Origin: an uncultured Clostridia bacterium
GTDB taxonomy: Bacteria; Bacillota; Clostridia; Oscillospirales; Acutalibacteraceae
NCBI GenBank assembly: GCA_937897215.1
Contig: CALCBQ010000187.1
Span: 1 to 23,543 of the forward strand
Direction: 5' to 3'
Length of the DNA: 23,543 nucleotides
The stretch's first letter is position 1. Each line of letters starts with the position of its first letter. Under the pieces are notes generated by a model. It saw nothing but the letters and a program-made list of their open reading frames with translations, was not told where the DNA came from and ran no database searches. Of this stretch, positions 1 through 5,473 are shown piece by piece. The translations under genes were made by a program, and so were the position numbers.

Positions 1-79
1 TCGTGAAGTATTAACGGAAAGGATAGGATTAAAACCTATTAAATCCCTAATTGAGAGACCCCTTACGTGGAATTTTATT

Positions 80-1381
80 TTATCTTATCGTTTTATAAAT
101 CAAAGGCATTGTTTCAGGCTTTTCAACACCAATTGTAAATGAAGTGTTGAAAAGCTTTTCTGCATTTTTAAGCCTTTCGTCTGTTTCAGCATAAAGAATT
201 GCGATTGTATCGTCAACAGAAACTATATCACAAGTTTTCTTTAAAAGAACAATTCCTGCACCGTAGTCGATAGTGTCAGTTTTCTTTTCTCGACCTGCAC
301 CAAGCAAAACTGCACTTTCGCCAACAATTCGTGAATCAATGCTTTGAATGTATCCATCTTGTTTTGCTTTGATTTCAAGAGATTTTTCACATTTTGGCAA
401 CAAATCTGTATTATCAAGCATTTCTGCATTTCCACCTTGTGCAGAAATGAGTTCTTTTAATTTGTTGAATGCTGAACCGTCAAGCAAAGCATTTTCAGCT
501 TTATTGTATGCGACCTCATAATCCCAATCATAAGAAATACTTAAAATCGTTGCAGATAACACAAGGCACAACTCTCGTAACTGCTTATCACCTTTATTAT
601 TTAAAATATCAACAACTTCCTTGATTTCAAGTGCGTTACCAATATTTGAGCCAAGTGGAATATCCATATTGGTAATAACAGCCGCCATATTTCGACCACA
701 TTTTTTACCGATTTTAACCATTAACTCTGCAAGTTCTGTAGCACTTTTTTCATCTTTCATAAATGCACCACTACCACATTTAACATCAAGTACTATATTT
801 TTTGCTCCTGCGGCAATTTTTTTGCTCATAATACTTGATGCGATAAGTGAAATGTTACCAACAGTTGCAGTAACATCACGCAAAGCGTAAATCTTTTTGT
901 CAGCAGGTGCCAAATTGCCTGTTTGTCCTATAAGTGCAATACCGATTTCATTGACTTGCTTAAAAAATGCATTAGTATCAATAGATGTGTTATAACCATT
1001 AATACTTTCAAGTTTGTCGATTGTTCCGCCTGTATGACCAAGTCCACGACCACTCATTTTAGCCATCTTTATACCAAGAGAAGCACAAATTGGTGCTACT
1101 ACAAGTGAAGTCTTATCTCCAACGCCACCTGTGGAGTGTTTGTCAGCCGTAATTCCGTCAATTGCAGACAAATCAAGCATATCTCCTGATTTAGCCATAC
1201 TTTCAGTAAGATTTACTGTTTCTTCTTCGTCCATTCCGTTAATGAAAATAGCCATAAGAAGTGCAGATGCCTGATAATCTTCAATTCTTTCTGCAGTATA
1301 TTCTTGAACAAAAAAATCGATTTCCTCTTTTGTCAGTTTTTGTCCGTCACGCTTTTTCTCAATAATATCGTAAATTCTCAT
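80..1381 (-). CDS. pdp: Pyrimidine-nucleoside phosphorylase
   Basis: Cytosolic enzyme that splits uridine, thymidine and deoxyuridine with phosphate into free base and (deoxy)ribose-1-phosphate. The 433-residue length is that of Bacillus-type Pdp. Visible motifs are KHSTGGVGDK at residues 81-90 (phosphate binding), the family signature SGRGLGHTGGT from 110 with DKLE ending at 125, LRDVTATV at 167-174, and SSIMSKK at 182-188. These place the sugar/base-contacting Arg168, Ser183 and Lys187 where E. coli thymidine phosphorylase has R171, S186 and K190. The residues just before the signature (AKM) resemble Pdp more than DeoA, so broad pyrimidine specificity is favoured, though a thymidine-preferring enzyme is possible. 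It is the last gene of the minus-strand operon. Its SD (AGGAG, 7 nt before the ATG) lies in the final codons of cdd, one base upstream, which suggests translational coupling. Confidence 0.95.
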   Translation of the reverse strand: MRIYDIIEKKRDGQKLTKEEIDFFVQEYTAERIEDYQASALLMAIFINGMDEEETVNLTESMAKSGDMLDLSAIDGITADKHSTGGVGDKTSLVVAPICASLGIKMAKMSGRGLGHTGGTIDKLESINGYNTSIDTNAFFKQVNEIGIALIGQTGNLAPADKKIYALRDVTATVGNISLIASSIMSKKIAAGAKNIVLDVKCGSGAFMKDEKSATELAELMVKIGKKCGRNMAAVITNMDIPLGSNIGNALEIKEVVDILNNKGDKQLRELCLVLSATILSISYDWDYEVAYNKAENALLDGSAFNKLKELISAQGGNAEMLDNTDLLPKCEKSLEIKAKQDGYIQSIDSRIVGESAVLLGAGREKKTDTIDYGAGIVLLKKTCDIVSVDDTIAILYAETDERLKNAEKLFNTSFTIGVEKPETMPLIYKTIR

Positions 1382-1382
1382 A

Positions 1383-1793
1383 TTATTCTCCTAATTTAGA
1401 TTTGTTGAAAGAATAGGGGAGAAGCTCATCTAATGTGTATTCTTTGATATCATTTTCACTTATTCCAACATATACTTTTAAATTTTCGTTACAAAACTCT
1501 GCTAATGCTTGTCTACAAGCCCCACAAGGCATTGCATAATCTGTAATTTTACCATTTTTACCACCTACAATACAGATTGCTTTAAATTCTTTTTCCCCAT
1601 TTGCTATTGCAGAGAAAAGTGCTGTTCTTTCAGCACAGTTAGTAAGAGAATATGATGCGTTTTCGATGTTGCAACCCTTATAAGTATTGCCATTTTTACA
1701 AAGTAATACTGCACCAACATTATAGTTGGAATATGGTGCATATGATTTTTCCATAGCTGCTTTTGCTAATATAAAAAGGTCTTTTTTGTCCAT
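1383..1793 (-). CDS. cdd: Cytidine deaminase
   Basis: Hydrolytically deaminates cytidine and deoxycytidine to (deoxy)uridine, feeding Pdp encoded directly downstream. At 136 residues it is the short, homotetrameric class found in Bacillus. The zinc site is intact: CAERTA at residues 53-58 supplies Cys53 and the proton-shuttling Glu55, and PCGAC at 89-93 supplies Cys90 and Cys93. The conserved N-terminal YAPYSNYNVGA stretch (18-28) and NIENASYS (42-49) bind the nucleoside. The ATG follows AAGGTGA with 5 nt spacing, and that SD contains the stop codon of deoB, so translation of the two is probably coupled. The enzyme is one step of the pathway encoded by the surrounding genes. No oddity was seen. 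Confidence 0.96.
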   Translation of the reverse strand: MDKKDLFILAKAAMEKSYAPYSNYNVGAVLLCKNGNTYKGCNIENASYSLTNCAERTALFSAIANGEKEFKAICIVGGKNGKITDYAMPCGACRQALAEFCNENLKVYVGISENDIKEYTLDELLPYSFNKSKLGE

Positions 1794-1797
1794 AAAA

Positions 1798-2919
1798 TCA
1801 CCTTAAATTAAAGTTTTCTAAAACAAACTTGCTGATAAAGTTATAACCTTTTATAGTACCAAGATTTTCAGGTACAATATTTTTTGAATACATAAGCAAA
1901 GGCACTTGTTCTCTTGTGTGGTCTGTGCCTTTAAATGCAGGGTCGCAACCATGGTCAGCAGTAATAATCAATAAGTCGTTATCCTGCATTTTTGGTATAA
2001 AGTCATTTAACCAACTATCAAATTCTGAAATTGCATTTGCGTAACCATCTGCATCTCGTCTGTGCCCGAATTTCATATCGAAGTCCACAAGATTTGTGAA
2101 CACAAGTCCATTAAAATCCTTGCTTAATAGCTCAAGTGTTTTTGTCATACCTTCAGTATTAGAATGAGTAAAGTGTTTTTCTGTAATTCCACGATGTGCA
2201 AAAATATCTGCAATTTTACCAACTGAAATAACGTCAAAACTACTTGCTTTTAATTTATCAATCATTGTATCTTCTGGTGGCTCAACAGAAAAATCGTGTC
2301 GGTCTGCTGTTCTTGTAAATGGGTGTTCGCCATTAAACGGTCTTGCAATTACGCGACCAACTGCGTGTTCGCCAACAAGTATTTTTCTTGCGATTTTACA
2401 GTATTCGTAAAGTTTTTCAAGTGGCACAATATCTGTGTGTGCTGCAATTTGAAATACGCTGTCTGCAGAGGTATAGACAATTAATTTGCCTGTTTTAATG
2501 TGCTCTTCGCCATAATCTGCAATAACCTGAGTACCTGAATAGGTTTTATTACAAAGGATTCCACAACCAGTCTGTTTTTCAAACTCTTCAATTATTTCAT
2601 TTGGAAAACCATTTGGGTAAGTAGGCATAGGTTTTTCAGAAATAATACCTGCAATCTCAAAATGTCCGATAGTAGTGTCCTTGCCTTTAGATAACTCTTG
2701 TAAAGCACCGAATTTACCAATGGGAAAAGCGCAAGTTTTCAGTTCAACACCATCAATATTGCATAAGCCTAATTTTGACAAGTTTGGAATATTAAATTTT
2801 TTTGAACACGAAATACTTTTAAGAGTATTTGCACCTAAATCCCCAAATTGCTCAGCATCTGGTGCATTGCCAATGCCAAAACTATCAAGAACAATAAGAA
2901 ATATTCTGCTATATTTCAT
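1798..2919 (-). CDS. deoB: Phosphopentomutase
   Basis: Interconverts (deoxy)ribose-1-phosphate and (deoxy)ribose-5-phosphate, linking nucleoside phosphorolysis (Pdp) to DeoC or the pentose phosphate pathway. It belongs to the alkaline phosphatase superfamily. With the ATG at 2919-2917 (373 aa) the di-manganese ligands can be read as Asp12 (VLDSFGIG), Asp281 and His286 (DFDMKFGHRRD), Asp322 and His323 (TADHG) and His334 (GTDHTRE). The spacings equal those of the Bacillus cereus enzyme (D13, D286, H291, D327, H328, H339). The phospho-acceptor Thr is in the KDT motif at 80-82. The ATG shares its A with the TGA stop of deoC (TGATG). An in-frame TTG three bases upstream could also start the protein but overlaps deoC more. 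The SD (AAGG, about 12 nt away) is weak, consistent with coupling to deoC. Confidence 0.95.
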   Translation of the reverse strand: MKYSRIFLIVLDSFGIGNAPDAEQFGDLGANTLKSISCSKKFNIPNLSKLGLCNIDGVELKTCAFPIGKFGALQELSKGKDTTIGHFEIAGIISEKPMPTYPNGFPNEIIEEFEKQTGCGILCNKTYSGTQVIADYGEEHIKTGKLIVYTSADSVFQIAAHTDIVPLEKLYEYCKIARKILVGEHAVGRVIARPFNGEHPFTRTADRHDFSVEPPEDTMIDKLKASSFDVISVGKIADIFAHRGITEKHFTHSNTEGMTKTLELLSKDFNGLVFTNLVDFDMKFGHRRDADGYANAISEFDSWLNDFIPKMQDNDLLIITADHGCDPAFKGTDHTREQVPLLMYSKNIVPENLGTIKGYNFISKFVLENFNLR

Positions 2920-3584
2920 CAATAGCCACTACCTTGTTCATTTTTAACGATTTTTACTATTCTGCTTGTACCAAGACGAGATGCGCCAAGATTTATAAAG
3001 TCTTCTGCGTCTTCAATTGATGCAATTCCGCCTGCAGCTTTAATTTTCTTTCCGTTAGTAGTATGTTTCGCGAAAAGCTCAATATCTTCTTTGGTCGCAC
3101 CACCGGTTGAAAAACCTGTTGATGTTTTAATGTAATCAGCATTTGAATTGCTCACGATTTCACACATTTTGATTTTTTCATCTTCAGTAAGAAGGCAAGT
3201 TTCAATAATAACTTTTAAGATTTTTCCGTTACACGCATCTTTTATAGCATTGATTTCATCAAGAATTTCATTGTATTTCTTATCTTTTAACCAACCTACA
3301 TTGATAACCATATCAATTTCATCAGCACCATTTTTAACAGCATCTGCAGTTTCAAAAACTTTTGTTGCAGTAGTAGAATAACCATTAGGGAATCCAATAA
3401 CTGTGCAAATTGCGAGTTTATTTCCAGCATACTCTTTTGCTTGTTTTACAAAAGATGCAGGAATACAAACAGATGCAGTTTCGTATTTTATTCCGTCATC
3501 ACAAATTGTTTTTATCTCTTCCCAAGTTGCATTTTGAGAAAGTAATGTGTGGTCAACCTTTGATAAAATTTCTTTAATATTCAT
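2919..3584 (-). CDS. deoC: Deoxyribose-phosphate aldolase
   Basis: Class I aldolase that cleaves 2-deoxyribose-5-phosphate to acetaldehyde and glyceraldehyde-3-phosphate, the exit from deoxynucleoside catabolism to glycolysis. At 221 residues it matches Bacillus-type DeoC. The Schiff-base lysine is Lys153 in YIKTSTGF (151-158); the proton-relay pair is Asp91 in DEIDMVIN (88-95) and Lys182 in IKAAGGI (181-187). KVIIETCLL (124-132) is also family-typical. It starts at an ATG immediately after the TAA of the upstream gene, and its excellent SD (GGAGG, 7 nt before the ATG) is formed by the last codons of that gene. deoC, deoB, cdd and pdp follow one another without gaps and form a single pathway. 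Confidence 0.96.
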   Translation of the reverse strand: MNIKEILSKVDHTLLSQNATWEEIKTICDDGIKYETASVCIPASFVKQAKEYAGNKLAICTVIGFPNGYSTTATKVFETADAVKNGADEIDMVINVGWLKDKKYNEILDEINAIKDACNGKILKVIIETCLLTEDEKIKMCEIVSNSNADYIKTSTGFSTGGATKEDIELFAKHTTNGKKIKAAGGIASIEDAEDFINLGASRLGTSRIVKIVKNEQGSGY

Positions 3585-4175
3585 TTATTTACCTCCACAA
3601 GTCTTACATAATGTATAACCATCGTTTATATAATCTTTTAATTCACTATCAGATAGTTTAACTGTCTTTTTATTTTCTTCCTTTGTTCTTGGCACAAAAG
3701 AACAATTAGGCGAGTGAATTTTCTTGCTACTAATGTTTAGTACATATGTTTTTCTTACAACATTATCATCTGTTTTTGTTGTAGTTTCTTTTTCCGTATC
3801 AGAATTTTGAGTTGTTGTTTCATTTTTAGAAACTGAGTCTTGTTTTGTAGTGGTTTCATCTGTGTCTGATTGATTATTTCCAGTAGTTGATTCGTCTTTT
3901 TCGTGTAATTCACTGACAATAGGTAAATAATCTTCAACAGTTTTATTATTTTCAGTTTCTACTTCTATAAAAGTATCCTTAAACTTTTCGTATTCAACAT
4001 TATTTATGTTATTATCTGCAATTCTTTCTAAAAGTTTATTAGTTTCATTAATTTTAAATATAGATACAACCAATAATACACAAATCAGTAAAAGAAGAAA
4101 CGGAACCTTCTTAAACAACGATTCAGCACTGGTTTGCTTTTTCAAAAAATCTTTGAATGAGTTTTTATCTTCCAT
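3585..4175 (-). CDS. Membrane-anchored protein with C-terminal Ada-like zinc-binding motif, function unknown
   Basis: A 196-residue protein whose function I cannot name. Counting from the ATG at 4175: a basic N-terminus; one hydrophobic helix at about 24-40, not followed by a convincing cleavage site, so probably a signal anchor; a short helical stretch at 41-90; a Thr/Asn/Asp/Lys-rich low-complexity linker at about 92-138 with ETTT-type repeats; and a compact C-terminal module from about 143. That module carries KKIHSPNC (151-158) and TLCKTCGGK (188-196). His154, Cys158, Cys190 and Cys193 resemble the small Ada-type metal-binding domain found at the ends of many Firmicutes exported proteins. 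Topology predicts this module outside the membrane. The start at 4175 follows AGAGGTG by 5 nt; a start at 4202 has no SD and would lie upstream of the predicted transcription start. It heads the deo operon. Confidence 0.75.
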   Translation of the reverse strand: MEDKNSFKDFLKKQTSAESLFKKVPFLLLLICVLLVVSIFKINETNKLLERIADNNINNVEYEKFKDTFIEVETENNKTVEDYLPIVSELHEKDESTTGNNQSDTDETTTKQDSVSKNETTTQNSDTEKETTTKTDDNVVRKTYVLNISSKKIHSPNCSFVPRTKEENKKTVKLSDSELKDYINDGYTLCKTCGGK

Positions 4176-4192
4176 ATTCACACCTCTAGGTA

Positions 4193-4221
4193 ATTTTACC
4201 ATTTCAAAATGTGATTTTCAA
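4193..4221 (-). promoter_or_regulatory. Sigma-A-type promoter for the deo operon
   Basis: On the minus strand TTGAAA (4221-4216) is separated by exactly 17 bp from TAAAAT (4198-4193). The start site would fall near 4186, only about 11 nt before the chosen ATG at 4175, so the leader would be very short and would begin at the SD (4187-4181). The match is near consensus, but the short leader leaves some doubt. Confidence 0.5.
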
Positions 4222-4247
4222 CAAGTTTAACAAATTTGTTTGAATAT

Positions 4248-4277
4248 GAATATTATGCAATAAGGTGTATCTACACC
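4248..4277 (+). promoter_or_regulatory. Possible sigma-E promoter for cotJABC
   Basis: GAATATT (4248-4254) fits the Bacillus sigma-E -35 pattern KMATATT. Fifteen bases later TCTACACC (4270-4277) shares TACA plus the following C with the -10 pattern CATACAMT. A start near 4284 would leave room for the SD of cotJA at about 4288-4293. cotJABC is sigma-E dependent in Bacillus subtilis; assignment here is by pattern and analogy only. Confidence 0.35.
4264..4277. repeat. Perfect 6-bp inverted repeat upstream of cotJA
   Basis: GGTGTA-TC-TACACC forms a perfect 14-bp dyad about 24 bp before the cotJA start. It overlaps the proposed sigma-E -10 element. The loop is too small for an RNA hairpin of consequence, so an operator for a dimeric DNA-binding protein is the more natural reading. 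Chance occurrence cannot be excluded. Confidence 0.35.
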
Positions 4278-4300
4278 AAATAAAATATAGGAGATTAAAT

Positions 4301-4489
4301 ATGGAAAAACATGTTTTTAATTGTGATTGCAACATTATGCCAAAACTTCCTGATTATCCTGTGGTTGCAATGGCTTATGTGCCGTTTCAGACAGAATTAA
4401 TAACTTATACAAGCTCTGAAGCATTCTGCAACGGAACTTTATTTCCTGAGTTAGATAAAAAGTTTTATGGAGGTAATTGTTGTGGATAA
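4301..4489 (+). CDS. cotJA: Spore coat-associated protein CotJA
   Basis: Small spore-coat protein made in the mother cell; in Bacillus subtilis it is needed with CotJC for correct inner-coat composition. The 62-residue product has the family core YPVVAMAYVPFQ (19-30) followed by acidic and aromatic residues and LFPELDKKFYGG (47-58), the usual CotJA ending. Start at ATG 4301 is set by TAGGAGA 6-8 nt upstream; a longer open frame from 4265 lacks an SD. It is shorter than the roughly 80-residue Bacillus protein and unusually rich in cysteine (C8, C10, C43, C60, C61). It overlaps cotJB by 8 bp. Confidence 0.85.
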   Translation: MEKHVFNCDCNIMPKLPDYPVVAMAYVPFQTELITYTSSEAFCNGTLFPELDKKFYGGNCCG

Positions 4490-4733
4490 ATGTAAATTAA
4501 TGAGAGAACTTTCAAGCGTTAAATTTGCAGCGTGGGAATTGCATTTGTATCTCGATACACATCCATGTGATGAAAAAGCACTTGAAATGCATAAAAAGTA
4601 CAGCAAACGTACAAAAGAACTTACAGAAGAATATGAAGAATGTTACGGACCATTAACTCATAAATCCGGCAGTGGCTTAGAGTGGGTTAAGAATCCTTGG
4701 CCATGGGAATATGTAAAGGAGTGTGATTGTTAA
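4482..4733 (+). CDS. cotJB: Spore coat protein CotJB
   Basis: Partner of CotJA and CotJC in the spore coat; biochemical role unknown. The 83-residue product has the family features: an N-terminal helix with LMRELSSVKFAAWEL (6-20), LYLDTHP (22-28), ECYGPLT (53-59) and the tryptophan-rich WVKNPWPWEY (68-77). Start is taken at GTG 4482 because GGAGG at 4469-4473 sits 8 nt upstream; the in-frame ATG at 4467 precedes that SD. The gene overlaps the end of cotJA by 8 bp and its TAA shares a base with the cotJC ATG, so the three are co-translated. Five cysteines (C4, C29, C54, C81, C83) include a C-terminal CDC. Confidence 0.88.
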   Translation: MDKCKLMRELSSVKFAAWELHLYLDTHPCDEKALEMHKKYSKRTKELTEEYEECYGPLTHKSGSGLEWVKNPWPWEYVKECDC

Positions 4734-5356
4734 TGTTTCAATATGAAAAGAAATTACAGTTCCCTGTTAAAATTAAAAATCCAAATCCTAAACTCGCTCA
4801 AATAATTATTTCACAATTTGGCGGTCCCGATGGCGAATTAGCCGCATCAATGAGATATTTTTCTCAAAGATATGGAATGCCTCTGCCAGAACTTAAGGGT
4901 CTTTTAACTGACATAGCTACTGAAGAACTTTCTCACTTAGAAATGGTTGGCGCAATTGTATATCAGCTTACTCGCAACCTTACTATCGATGAAATTAAGA
5001 AAAGTGGCTTTGATAAATACTTTGTGGACCATACAACAGGTCTTTATACAGTTGCCGCAAGTGGAACACCGTTTTCTGCAATGTATTTCCAATCAAAAGG
5101 CGATGTAATCACGGACCTTCACGAAGACCTTGCAGCAGAACAAAAGGCAAGAACAACTTATGACAATATTTTGCGTCTTGTTGATGACCCTGATGTGCGC
5201 GAGCCAATTAAATTCTTACGTGAAAGAGAAATTGTGCACTATCAACGTTTTGGAGAAGGTTTACAGTTAATGACTGATAAACTTGACAGTAAAAACTTCT
5301 ATGCATTCAATCCAAGTTTTGATAAGCATTGCTTAAAAAACAATAGAAAAAGATAA
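4733..5356 (+). CDS. cotJC: CotJC, manganese-catalase-like spore coat protein
   Basis: Ferritin-like four-helix-bundle protein of the Mn-catalase family, a component of the spore coat that may remove hydrogen peroxide. Counting from ATG 4733 (207 aa), the dinuclear metal ligands are all present: Glu35 (GPDGELAASMRYF), Glu65 and His68 (ATEELSHLE), Glu136 (HEDLAAEQKAR) and Glu166-x-x-His169 (REIVHYQRF). It is a little longer than Bacillus CotJC (about 189 aa), with a basic, asparagine-rich tail. The start follows the family pattern MxxYEKKLQ; an in-frame TTG at 4727 is closer to AAGGAG (4716-4721) and is a possible alternative. It is last in the operon and is followed by a terminator. Confidence 0.93.
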   Translation: MFQYEKKLQFPVKIKNPNPKLAQIIISQFGGPDGELAASMRYFSQRYGMPLPELKGLLTDIATEELSHLEMVGAIVYQLTRNLTIDEIKKSGFDKYFVDHTTGLYTVAASGTPFSAMYFQSKGDVITDLHEDLAAEQKARTTYDNILRLVDDPDVREPIKFLREREIVHYQRFGEGLQLMTDKLDSKNFYAFNPSFDKHCLKNNRKR

Positions 5357-5363
5357 ATATTAT

Positions 5364-5400
5364 GAGTACCTTCAGTATAATCTGAAGGTACTTGCTTTTT
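5364..5400 (+). terminator. Rho-independent terminator of cotJABC
   Basis: An 11-bp perfect stem (AGTACCTTCAG at 5365-5375 with its complement at 5382-5392) closes a 6-nt loop TATAAT and is followed by TGCTTTTT. It starts 8 bp after the cotJC stop. Confidence 0.9.
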
Positions 5401-5411
5401 GTATAAATCTC

Positions 5412-5440
5412 TTGATAGAACAAATATTTTATGATATATT
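5412..5440 (+). promoter_or_regulatory. Sigma-A-type promoter of the GH95 gene
   Basis: TTGATA (5412-5417), a 17-bp spacer and TATATT (5435-5440) preceded by TG at 5432-5433 (extended -10). The predicted start near 5447 leaves a leader of about 27 nt to the TTG start. The position between the cotJ terminator and the gene supports it. Confidence 0.7.
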
Positions 5441-5473
5441 TAATAAAAAATATAAGAATTTGAGGGGATTGTT

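Noticed and set aside
2..142. Open plus-strand frame of 46 codons from the window edge, ending at TGA 140-142.
   Set aside because: No recognisable motif, no start in the window, and half of it is antisense to pdp. It could be a partial gene end, but there is not enough to call.
621..1108. Plus-strand frames opposite pdp.
   Set aside because: They are antisense to a gene with complete family motifs, have no SD and no protein-like pattern.
2675..2947. Plus-strand 90-codon frame opposite deoB.
   Set aside because: Shadow of the conserved deoB coding strand; no SD.
4176..4202. Nine-residue longer N-terminus for the membrane zinc-ribbon protein.
   Set aside because: No SD before 4202, and the predicted -10 element lies inside this stretch.
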